A DNA stretch of 11,408 nucleotides. Source: Anaerolineae bacterium (lineage in GTDB: Bacteria > Chloroflexota > Anaerolineae > JAFGEY01). Positions within the stretch are counted from its first letter, which is position 1; every line of letters starts with the position of its first letter. Shown here one piece after another: positions 1 to 6,317 of this stretch. The stretch covers positions 1-11,408 of the forward strand of contig JAFGJF010000312.1 of the NCBI GenBank assembly GCA_016929205.1, written 5' to 3'. A program made the position numbers and the translations under genes. The notes under the pieces were generated by a model. That model made no database searches. It saw nothing but the letters and a program-made list of their open reading frames with translations, and was not told the origin of the DNA.

Positions 1-279
1 ACGGCGGTCGATGCGGCGTGGATCAAAGGATACCAGGAGGTCGAATATCGCAATCCCGATACCTATTCGATCAACGGCTACAGTGCCTTGGAGGTCCTGG
101 CCGAAGGCGTGAAAAAGGCCAATTCGCTTGACGCGGCGTCAGTCAGCAACGCGATCCGGAGTCTGAGCGTGGATACGCCGATGGGACAGCTCGCCTTCGA
201 ATCGAACGGCGATGTGCGCGATGCGACGGTCTACATTTTCCAGGTCCAAGAGTCGGCGTTCAAACAAGTGTATCCATAA
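1..279 (+). CDS. ABC transporter substrate-binding protein, LivJ-like, C-terminal fragment
   Basis: This is the C-terminal 92 residues of a gene that enters from the left edge in frame 1 and stops at TAA 277-279. In the family the protein is the extracytoplasmic binding component of a branched-chain amino-acid or amide-type ABC importer (periplasmic-binding fold type I, Peripla_BP_6). The visible part has the typical end of that fold: a Tyr-rich turn followed by a helix (NGYSALEVLAEGVKKA), a short helix predicting a residue-selection loop, and the closing strands with TPMGQLAFESNGDV and VYIFQVQ, where the Gly-Gln-Leu-x-Phe and Asn-Gly-Asp signature is characteristic. The substrate cannot be told, because the ligand-contact residues lie mostly upstream. 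A small gene follows 20 bases later, so they may share a transcript. Confidence 0.85.
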   Translation, partial: TAVDAAWIKGYQEVEYRNPDTYSINGYSALEVLAEGVKKANSLDAASVSNAIRSLSVDTPMGQLAFESNGDVRDATVYIFQVQESAFKQVYP

Positions 280-299
280 ACGATGTCCAGGAGGAAGAC

Positions 300-512
300 A
301 TGCCACAACACGTTGAACACTGCCGCTTGATCGGGGCCGAGATCACCTATCTGGGCCGCGACAAGGTGTTTGAGAACAAGCGCGACAAACCCTGGAACGA
401 ATTTCGGGCCTGGGATCTGTTGGAAAAAGAGGGCTGGGAACTGGTCTCTGTCGTTGCTAATGCCGATGGGCAGCACGTGGCTTATTTCAAGCGTTCCCTC
501 GAAGCAGAGTAA
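300..512 (+). CDS. Small DUF4177-like protein
   Basis: The 70-residue product has the pattern of the DUF4177 family: an N-terminal beta strand (residues about 7-18), a central helix, then the hallmark EGWELVSVV (about 43-51), a short loop with Asp-Gly, and a closing strand ending Tyr-Phe-Lys-Arg. It is predicted to be a small cytosolic alpha/beta protein; the family has no established function. The start at ATG 300 is supported by a strong AGGAGGA at 289-295, five bases ahead. It lies between a transporter binding protein and a sensor kinase on the same strand with short gaps, so co-transcription is likely, but this says nothing firm about its role. Confidence 0.75.
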   Translation: MPQHVEHCRLIGAEITYLGRDKVFENKRDKPWNEFRAWDLLEKEGWELVSVVANADGQHVAYFKRSLEAE

Positions 513-527
513 CTCGACAGGATGAAC

Positions 528-546
528 AGGATTGGGCCCGAATCCT
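528..546. promoter_or_regulatory. 19-bp dyad between the small gene and the histidine kinase
   Basis: Perfect 6-bp arms AGGATT and AATCCT flank a seven-base GGGCCCG centre that is nearly self-complementary itself. It lies in the 57-bp gap ahead of the kinase and follows a short tandem unit (ACAGGATGA then ACAGGATTG at about 518-535). It could be an operator or an mRNA hairpin. No T-run follows, so it is not an intrinsic terminator. Function is unknown. Confidence 0.35.
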
Positions 547-569
547 TGCCGCAGATTGAGGATCGGTGA

Positions 570-2015
570 ATGTTTACCGGGCTGCGTGCTCGCCTCATGC
601 TCTCGTTTTCTCTGCTGCTGCTGGTCTGCCTGGGCATCCTGACGACGACCTTTGTCCTGCTCTTTTTCGTGTGGGTGAGCCTGCCCGAGCTGGCCTCCGC
701 GCGTTTGCTCGATGCCTCGGGGTCGATGGTCACGCACGTGCGCAGCCTGGTGCAGCAGGGACAACGGTTGCCGGAAAGCATCGAGTCCGTCCAGACGTTG
801 ACCCGCGAGCGCGGCATGCGTATGCTGGCGGTGACGGTGACCGTATCCGGTGGGCGGATCGTGGCCGATTCGGAGGGAGAGTGGGCCGGCGAGCGGATCG
901 GCCTTGTGCTCTCTGCGAAGCAAAGAGAAGAGATTCGCGCTCAACGCTCCCCACAACTGCGGGGGCGTTTGCGTGCTCCGGACGGACGGCTGTTGTATTA
1001 CGTTGCCGTGCCGGTGTCTTTGACGCAAGGAGACGCGCCGCGCCTTCTTTACCTGGCCCTGACCATGACCGCGCGCGAAGCGGCACGGCCATTTATCGGT
1101 TCTTTGCTGATCAGCGTATTGTTGGCCGGTCTCGTGGCCTTTGCCCTCTCGATTCTGCTGGCCTTTTGGCTTTCGCAGTCGCTGGCCCGCCCCCTGCAGC
1201 GCGCGGCGATTGCCGCCGAACGCGTGGCAACCGGTGACTATACGGTGTCGCTCGACATTGCCGCTCCCGACGAGGCGCGCCGTCTGGCCGACAGCTTTAA
1301 TACGATGACCCGCGCTGTTCAAGCCTCACAGCAGTCACAGCGCGATTTTGTGGCCAACGTTTCCCACGAACTGCGCACGCCATTGACCTCGATTCAGGGC
1401 TTTGCCCAGGCCATCCTCGACGGCACGGCCAACGATGGACCGGCGATCCGGCGTGCAGCAGGGGTGATCGTCGACGAGGCGGAACGCCTGGCGCGGATGG
1501 TCCGAAATCTGCTCGATCTGGCACGGCTCGAAAGCGGCGACGTGCCGATGGCCCGCAACGAGGTGGATCTGGTGGCGCTGCTGCAAGGGTGTGTGTCACG
1601 TCTGGACTTGCTGGCCCGCAAAAAAAAGGTCGCGCTTGTTCTTGATACATCACCAGCCGCGTCGATCACCGGGGATGGGGATCGCCTGATGCAGGTCTTT
1701 ACCAACCTGATCGATAACGCGATCAAGCATACCGGTGATGGCGGCAAGGTGACGGTGCAGTTTGCGGACGTGCGGCCTGAGATGGTCGGTGTGGAGGTGC
1801 GCGATACCGGTCGCGGCATCCCTCAAGATGAACTGCCGCGCGTCTTTGAACGCTTTTACCAGGTTGACAAGTCGCGGACGCGCCAGACCGGGGCTGGATT
1901 AGGGCTGTCGATCGCCCTCGAGATCGTGCGCGCCCACGGTGGAGACATAATCGTACAGAGCGAGGTCGGGCAGGGGACGGTGTTTAAGGTGGTGTTGCCA
2001 TCAAAGGTTGGCTGA
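570..2015 (+). CDS. Membrane sensor histidine kinase (HAMP-HisKA-HATPase)
   Basis: This 481-residue transmembrane sensor kinase autophosphorylates on His and passes the phosphate to a response regulator. Domain order: membrane helix 1 at about 9-35, an extracytoplasmic sensor region of about 140 residues, membrane helix 2 at about 176-201, HAMP at about 200-252, HisKA with phospho-acceptor His266 in VSHELRTPL, then the ATPase domain with the N box NLIDNAIKHT (379-388), G1 box DTGRGIP (412-418), an F-box region around ERFYQVDKS and G2 box GAGLGLSI (441-448). All catalytic motifs are intact, and the architecture resembles PhoR/WalK-type kinases. The start at ATG 570 is chosen because GAGG at 558-561 lies eight bases ahead; a GTG at 566 is in another frame. 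No response regulator adjoins it in the window; the partner may lie upstream or elsewhere. The signal is unknown. An A8 run at 1620-1627 lies inside the gene. Confidence 0.95.
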   Translation: MFTGLRARLMLSFSLLLLVCLGILTTTFVLLFFVWVSLPELASARLLDASGSMVTHVRSLVQQGQRLPESIESVQTLTRERGMRMLAVTVTVSGGRIVADSEGEWAGERIGLVLSAKQREEIRAQRSPQLRGRLRAPDGRLLYYVAVPVSLTQGDAPRLLYLALTMTAREAARPFIGSLLISVLLAGLVAFALSILLAFWLSQSLARPLQRAAIAAERVATGDYTVSLDIAAPDEARRLADSFNTMTRAVQASQQSQRDFVANVSHELRTPLTSIQGFAQAILDGTANDGPAIRRAAGVIVDEAERLARMVRNLLDLARLESGDVPMARNEVDLVALLQGCVSRLDLLARKKKVALVLDTSPAASITGDGDRLMQVFTNLIDNAIKHTGDGGKVTVQFADVRPEMVGVEVRDTGRGIPQDELPRVFERFYQVDKSRTRQTGAGLGLSIALEIVRAHGGDIIVQSEVGQGTVFKVVLPSKVG

Positions 2016-2016
2016 T

Positions 2017-2044
2017 TTGACAGTTTTTCTGTTCTGAGTATAAT
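2017..2044 (+). promoter_or_regulatory. Consensus sigma-70-type promoter of the tRNA-Glu gene
   Basis: A perfect -35 TTGACA (2017-2022) and a perfect -10 TATAAT (2039-2044) are separated by 16 bases. The predicted transcription start is about 2051, seven bases ahead of the tRNA. The -35 box starts two bases after the histidine kinase stop codon, so the tRNA has its own strong promoter, although read-through from the kinase is also possible. Confidence 0.9.
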
Positions 2045-2057
2045 CCATTTCTGTCGT

Positions 2058-2131
2058 GGCGCATTCGTCTAGCGGCCTAGGATGCCACCCTCTCAAGGTG
2101 GAGATCGCGGGTTCGAATCCCGCATGCGCTA
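2058..2131 (+). tRNA. tRNA-Glu, anticodon CTC
   Basis: The full cloverleaf can be drawn. The 7-bp acceptor stem pairs 2058-2064 with 2124-2130, with a G-U first pair, and the discriminator is A2131. The D stem of 3 bp (2067-2069 with 2081-2083) encloses a loop with GG. The anticodon stem pairs 2085-2089 with 2097-2101, and its loop CTCTCAA gives anticodon CTC at 2092-2094. The T stem pairs 2107-2111 with 2119-2123 around TTCGAAT. The CTC anticodon reads GAG codons, and the TTCGTCTAG start of the D region is typical of bacterial tRNA-Glu. The 3' CCA is not encoded (CAC follows), so it must be added enzymatically. Confidence 0.97.
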
Positions 2132-2139
2132 CACATCAA

Positions 2140-2172
2140 CAGGCCTCGCTCTCCAGAGCGAGGCCTGTTTTT
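2140..2172 (+). terminator. Intrinsic terminator of the tRNA-Glu unit
   Basis: A perfect 12-bp GC-rich stem pairs 2140-2151 with 2156-2167 around a four-base loop (TCCA) and is followed by five T residues, one G and three more T residues. It sits eight bases after the tRNA 3' end. On the other strand there is no T-run, so it would not obviously terminate the convergent nuclease gene. Confidence 0.93.
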
Positions 2173-2280
2173 GTTTGATGCATATCCGCCCGTAGTCCAT
2201 TCTTTGTGTATCTATTTTCTCTCGGCGCATCCGTTTGTCATTTTTCCCAAATTTGACAGCGTGATCGAGGGTGGCTACCC

Positions 2281-2955
2281 CTACTCCCTTCGGGCCATCG
2301 TTTCGTCTTCCGGAAACCCCTCAAAGATGGCGCTTACAGCGATCTGGAATCCTTTGACCACCGTACTGGCAACGGTTCCAATCCTGACTTTGGATAGCAG
2401 TTCATAGCGGTCACTGGCCAGGACGTACTGTTCGACAGACAACTGGCCGGGATCGACGATCCAATATTCGGCGATGCCGTGCGCGGCATAATCCTCAAAC
2501 TTGATCCCCCGATCGACTGTTTCGGTGGAGAGGACTTCGACGACCAGGTCTGGTGCTGGAAAGTGCATTTGGTCCAGTGCAAAAGTCCGGGCTTGAGCCG
2601 GTGTGAAATAGCAGATGTCCGGTTCATGGTCGTTGCGAGTCAGGGTGATCAGCATCTGTTCGTAGCCGACAAAGCCAAGGTCGTTGCGCCGCACAAAACT
2701 ATCCAGCAAGGCGAACAGGTTCTTGCTGGCAATGATGTGTCGCAGTTTGGCCGGTGAATGGACGACGATCTCACCATTGATAAACTCGGCTTTCTGCTGT
2801 TCCGATATTTGATCGTAGAATTGTTTGCGCTTGTCCCGTTCTGCGCGCAGCAGGGATTGAAATTGTTGGACGTAGAAAGGCAGTCTGGGCGAACCGGCCA
2901 GTTGTTGAGCGGCCATATCAGACGTGATTGCTTGTGTCAGGTCTATTGCATGCAT
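2281..2955 (-). CDS. Uma2 family (DUF820) PD-(D/E)XK nuclease-like protein
   Basis: This 224-residue protein of the Uma2/DUF820 family is predicted to have the restriction-endonuclease-like PD-(D/E)XK fold. The N-terminal 45 residues form a helical extension. The family pattern then follows: FINGEIVVHSPAKLRH at about 58-73, a strand with Pro-Asp113 (EPDICYF), then APDLVVEVLST with Asp136 and Glu140, Lys152 in GIKFEDYAAHG, and the closing EYWIVDP (about 163-169). The likely metal-binding residues are therefore present. The family is abundant in cyanobacteria and Chloroflexota, often in many copies per genome, and its biological role is not settled. The frame is open from GTG 2964, but that codon overlaps the ribosome-binding site; AGGAGG ends eight bases before ATG 2955, which I take as the start. 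It stands alone, with its own promoter, and converges on the tRNA unit. Confidence 0.88.
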   Translation of the reverse strand: MHAIDLTQAITSDMAAQQLAGSPRLPFYVQQFQSLLRAERDKRKQFYDQISEQQKAEFINGEIVVHSPAKLRHIIASKNLFALLDSFVRRNDLGFVGYEQMLITLTRNDHEPDICYFTPAQARTFALDQMHFPAPDLVVEVLSTETVDRGIKFEDYAAHGIAEYWIVDPGQLSVEQYVLASDRYELLSKVRIGTVASTVVKGFQIAVSAIFEGFPEDETMARRE

Positions 2956-2998
2956 ACGCAACACCTCCTGTTTGCTCGGGCAATATCCTCCAGACCTC

Positions 2999-3035
2999 GA
3001 CTTGGTGTTTCATCTACAGTGATGACTTGGTGTTT
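2999..3035 (-). repeat. Pair of 12-bp direct repeats in the leader of the Uma2 gene
   Basis: GACTTGGTGTTT occurs exactly at 2999-3010 and again at 3024-3035 (reading AAACACCAAGTC on the transcribed strand), with a 25-bp period. Both copies lie between the predicted start of transcription (about 3053) and the ribosome-binding site. Spacing of about 2.4 helical turns puts the two copies on roughly opposite faces. They may be an operator or the trace of a small duplication. Confidence 0.5.
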
Positions 3036-3059
3036 GCTGGGTTGCTATATCACGTATCT

Positions 3060-3088
3060 ATTCTACTAAAAATCTGAGCTGTGAGCAA
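3060..3088 (-). promoter_or_regulatory. Predicted promoter of the Uma2 gene
   Basis: On the minus strand TTGCTC (3088-3083) and TAGAAT (3065-3060, five of six bases matching TATAAT) are 17 bases apart in an AT-rich patch. The predicted start of transcription is near 3053, about 100 bases ahead of the Uma2 start codon. The -35 box is imperfect. No terminator could be recognised between this promoter and the upstream gene ending at 3184. Confidence 0.5.
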
Positions 3089-3183
3089 CATCGAGGTCCG
3101 CAAGAAAGACCGTTTATTGATCGAACCAGCGAAACCGGATATTCGTTAAGCACAGCAGGTCATTTGTTTGAAACGCGGCGTTG

Positions 3184-5409
3184 TCAGAGATAGTCACCCT
3201 TAAAGTCATCGGCACAGACAAGCCGCGCCTCGCCGGCAGCAAGCTCGATGCGCCGGTCTAACAAGGGGATGGTGACCATCTCTTGTCCAAAATTCGCCAC
3301 CAGGCTGTAGGGTTTTCCGTTCGCATCGGTACCCCAGACGCCGCGCACCGCGTCGTGGACGCCGTCCTCGTCGAATCTGAGCGGCCCGCCCCGCATCGCT
3401 GCCGTCTCCTCGGCATTCACGTTCGAGAGCGCGGCGAATCCAATGTCAATCAGTACTTCTCCCCGCCCGCGCCGCACCAGCGTTGTCTCTGCCTGGAGGC
3501 AGAGCTCATCCACATATAACGAATGGTAACGTCCGCCGCGCCGTTCGCGCGAGCGGCTGATGACCAGGCTGTTGCCGCCGTACAGAGCGGCGAGACCGAT
3601 CCTGTTGTCGACGGTAGCCCAGCGACTGCCCAGCGGGATGATCTCGTCTCGTTCAGGTGGCGATACAAGATCCAGTGTTCCGTTCGCGGTGTAGATGCGG
3701 CGGCGAAACCCGTTGAACAGGTCGTTTGCCACGTTGAGGTGCAGGCTTTTGAGGGCGGTGGTATAGCCGATCCGGTCCGGGGCCGTGACCACAAATTGCA
3801 GGCCGAGACACGTCCGGCCATCGGGCAGGGCAGCGAAGGCGAGGTGGGTGGTGGCCTGGTCCGTGCACTGTGCGCCTTCGTCGATCCTGACGTCGATGCC
3901 TTCCATCACCGATCCGCAACACACAAATCCGCCATCGAACGCGCCCACGCGCTGGCGCAGCAGGCGGCGGTGGCGCCCCGGCTGTTGTGGATCGCTGCCC
4001 AGGAACTGGACGACCGGGCACAGGTTGTGCAACCACTCGGCCAGGTGGCCAACGTCCGGCGGCTGGCACATCGCCTGGGTCAAGCCGTGTGCGCGCCAGG
4101 AGAACGAGGCGAGCCGCGTTGGACAGCGATGCATCACCGCGCCGTGCTCGGGGGCGATCCAGGCGGCACGCGGTTGGGTTTCACCGCCATCCAACCGCAC
4201 ACTCATTGCTATCTCGACTGGCTCGTTCACTGATTCGGAATCGTCAACAAGCGGCGCATAATTGAGCAGCATGGCCAGTACGCAGGCGCGATCCGATTCG
4301 AGCCGGGTGTAATAGTGCGGGTTGGCCTCGCGCATGTGGCCCATCCGCGCTCCGTAAAATGTGCCATCGTCGCTGGCCTGCAGTTCGGCTTCGATCAAGG
4401 CCAGTTGCTGTTTGGCCAAATGCAGGGCGTGTGGATCGCGCCAGCGATCGGCGGCGTACAGCAGTGAGGGAAGCAGGTATTCCTGGCAGTAGGCATAGCG
4501 CACCCGGCTGTCGCCGCCGATGCGGGCCAGCCGCCCGTCGCCAAAAATCAGTTGTTTGACGACCCGCCACAGATCCTCCTGGTGGTGATCCAGCGAGGCC
4601 GGTCTGGATAAGCTCGCTTTTTTCATGTCAAAGTGTAGCATCGCCGCATTGCTGATACAGATCACCATATAGCCGACGTTGAGGTAGCCGTGATGGTCGA
4701 GGGCATAGGAGGAAAAAAAGTTGGCCCCCACGTGCCGCTCGCGCACGGCTTTGCCGGCAAGCAGAGAATCGTCTTGCGCGTCAGCGGGAATGGAGATGCC
4801 GTTGATGAAATACTGGTGGGCTCGTTCCATCCACGCGCCAGCAGCGGGCTCGTTGGGATACATCTGGGCCGTGCGCCACAGCAGCGCGCCCGACCAGATG
4901 TTGGATTCAGGCGCGTTGCGCCCGTCGCTGTTCCACATGCCGGCGATCACGCCGTGCTGGTTGCCTCGGTGCCCGTGGTGCAGCAGCCAATCGGCCTCGC
5001 TGACCAGCACCCTGCGCAGCGCAGTGCGATCCTCGCCGGCGAGGTAGGGCTCCATCAAGGGCAGGCCGTGCATAGCGCGTTCGATGCCCAGCATACTGAT
5101 CCAACTGCGTCCCCATTGTTCTCCGTTAAGTCCGGGGCGATCGCCGGTCAGGTGGGTGGAAAGGGCGAAGCGCAACGCGGTCAAGGCGCGATCCCGCCAT
5201 GTTTCGGCCCGCTCTACGCCGGGCTGCGCGGCCAAAGCCGCCATCGCAGCGGCATAGTTGAAATTGGACTGCACCCCCCAGTGAATGTAGCCCGGCCCGT
5301 AACAGCCTAAGCCCGAGCCGTCGCCCCAGTCGGTCCAGAACTTTTCCACGGCTTGCGCCCAGTGGGCCAGCATCGATACAACTGTTGTGACGATTTTGTG
5401 CTCATCCAT
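3184..5409 (-). CDS. Uncharacterised 741-aa protein, probable toroid plus beta-sandwich carbohydrate enzyme
   Basis: I do not recognise the exact family. Residues about 1-390 are helix-rich, with repeated aromatic and His motifs: GCYGPGYIHWGVQSNFNY (35-52), GMWNSDGRNAPESNIW (157-172), SSYALDHHGYLNVGY (233-247) and RYAYCQEYLLPSLLYAADRW (304-323). Residues about 395-741 are strand-rich. This order is what the (alpha/alpha) toroid plus antiparallel beta-sandwich polysaccharide lyases (heparinase II/III-like, PL8-like) show. Tyr235, His239, His240 and Tyr242 are candidate catalytic residues by analogy only. No signal peptide or membrane helix is seen, so it should be cytosolic. The frame stays open to 5553, but the start is placed at ATG 5409: GGAGAG at 5420-5415 is five bases ahead, and the longer form would overlap the upstream hydrolase gene. 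It is the third gene of an operon, 16 bases after the hydrolase. Confidence 0.75.
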   Translation of the reverse strand: MDEHKIVTTVVSMLAHWAQAVEKFWTDWGDGSGLGCYGPGYIHWGVQSNFNYAAAMAALAAQPGVERAETWRDRALTALRFALSTHLTGDRPGLNGEQWGRSWISMLGIERAMHGLPLMEPYLAGEDRTALRRVLVSEADWLLHHGHRGNQHGVIAGMWNSDGRNAPESNIWSGALLWRTAQMYPNEPAAGAWMERAHQYFINGISIPADAQDDSLLAGKAVRERHVGANFFSSYALDHHGYLNVGYMVICISNAAMLHFDMKKASLSRPASLDHHQEDLWRVVKQLIFGDGRLARIGGDSRVRYAYCQEYLLPSLLYAADRWRDPHALHLAKQQLALIEAELQASDDGTFYGARMGHMREANPHYYTRLESDRACVLAMLLNYAPLVDDSESVNEPVEIAMSVRLDGGETQPRAAWIAPEHGAVMHRCPTRLASFSWRAHGLTQAMCQPPDVGHLAEWLHNLCPVVQFLGSDPQQPGRHRRLLRQRVGAFDGGFVCCGSVMEGIDVRIDEGAQCTDQATTHLAFAALPDGRTCLGLQFVVTAPDRIGYTTALKSLHLNVANDLFNGFRRRIYTANGTLDLVSPPERDEIIPLGSRWATVDNRIGLAALYGGNSLVISRSRERRGGRYHSLYVDELCLQAETTLVRRGRGEVLIDIGFAALSNVNAEETAAMRGGPLRFDEDGVHDAVRGVWGTDANGKPYSLVANFGQEMVTIPLLDRRIELAAGEARLVCADDFKGDYL

Positions 5410-5425
5410 GCCATCTCTCCACCGT

Positions 5426-6316
5426 TCACTCTGACCTTGCCGCGTCAAAAAAGGCGATGACCCGCCGTTCATACTCGTTGGGAAAAACCTCGCGCATACC
5501 GCAGTGTTCGACGTCCGGCTCGATCCACAACGTGCGTGGTTCTCCCGCCGCATCGTACAGTCGCTGTGCCGATTCGACGGGAATAACCGTGTCGGACATG
5601 CCCTGGATGATCATAACGGGACGGGGACCGATCCACCCGATCCGATCGACCGGCCGCAACACATCCACGCTTATCTTGGTTTCGCGCTCGGCAAAGAAGC
5701 GAATCAGCGGGCGTAAAGGCGCAACTGGAACGGCCTTGGTGAGCTGAGCCTCCAAGCTGTAAAAAGAACTGTCGGCCACAATTGCTTTTATTTCGGGCCG
5801 GCGTGCTGAGGCCTCGATGATCGCCACCCCACCCATCGAGTAACCAAACGCGCCGACCCAGTCGACGCCATCCTGAACCAGGGCAAAGTCGAGTGCCGCT
5901 TCCACATCCAACGCTTCCTTGTACCCCACGGTGCACAGCTCGCCCTCGCTCTCCCCGTTGGCGCGAAAATCCCAGGACAGGACGCCATATCCGTGCCGGG
6001 CAAAAAAGGCGTGCATCTCGTCCCATCGATGCCCCGAGTATCCATGCGCGACCAGGATCATGGCGCCATTGGCCGGGATCGTGTACCATGCTTTCAGGGC
6101 CAGCCCATCGTTGGTGTGCAGTGCCACGTCCTGATAGGGGATGCCAAAACGGGCCGGCGTCTCGTCGTCGGCACACTGTGTGCGCAGTGGATGGACATAC
6201 CGGTACGCGCTCCGGTAGCTGAGGTGCACGATGGCGACGATGAGGACCAGTAACCCAACGATCACCGTGCCCAGGCCAAATAAACCCAAATGTCGCCAGT
6301 GGCGAGCGCTTTTCAT
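5426..6316 (-). CDS. Membrane-anchored alpha/beta hydrolase
   Basis: A 296-residue serine hydrolase of the alpha/beta fold. A single hydrophobic helix at about residues 10-32 follows a short basic N-terminus, and no cleavage site is obvious, so it is probably an N-terminal anchor with the catalytic domain outside the membrane. The oxyanion region is VAHGYSGH (89-96), the nucleophile elbow is GYSMGG with Ser160, the acid is Asp242 in MSDTVIP, and the catalytic His is His271 in VEHCG, giving a complete triad. The sequence resembles BAAT/acyl-peptide-type and YqkD-like esterases; the substrate is unknown. The start ATG 6316 is one base after the TAG of the response-regulator gene, a layout that suggests translational coupling, and the next gene starts 16 bases after its stop. 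Confidence 0.92.
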   Translation of the reverse strand: MKSARHWRHLGLFGLGTVIVGLLVLIVAIVHLSYRSAYRYVHPLRTQCADDETPARFGIPYQDVALHTNDGLALKAWYTIPANGAMILVAHGYSGHRWDEMHAFFARHGYGVLSWDFRANGESEGELCTVGYKEALDVEAALDFALVQDGVDWVGAFGYSMGGVAIIEASARRPEIKAIVADSSFYSLEAQLTKAVPVAPLRPLIRFFAERETKISVDVLRPVDRIGWIGPRPVMIIQGMSDTVIPVESAQRLYDAAGEPRTLWIEPDVEHCGMREVFPNEYERRVIAFFDAARSE

Positions 6317-6317
6317 C

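Noticed and set aside
566..1237. Plus-strand frame starting at GTG 566, overlapping the kinase start
   Set aside because: Composition is Arg/Ala/Gly-rich without domain signal, and the overlapping frame encodes the real kinase.
231..1322. Long open frame of 363 codons opposite the histidine kinase
   Set aside because: It runs antisense to a gene with every kinase motif intact, is rich in Arg, Gln, His and Gly as GC-rich shadow frames are, and has no recognisable domain or good ribosome-binding site.
2058..2131. tRNA as a proven attachment site of a genomic island
   Set aside because: No integrase gene and no second copy of the tRNA 3' end can be seen in the window.
2171..2407. Plus-strand frame of 78 codons after the tRNA
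   Set aside because: It starts inside the terminator T-run, overlaps the Uma2 gene antisense, and lacks a ribosome-binding site.
3090..3183. Possible terminator after the 741-aa gene
   Set aside because: I checked the minus strand and found no stem of useful length followed by T residues.
3523..4261. Overlapping plus-strand frames opposite the 741-aa gene
   Set aside because: Several frames are open at once in this GC-rich stretch; none shows motifs, and the minus-strand frame is continuous for over 700 codons.
5410..5553. N-terminal 48-codon extension of the 741-aa protein
   Set aside because: It overlaps the hydrolase gene, and the clear ribosome-binding site lies before ATG 5409.
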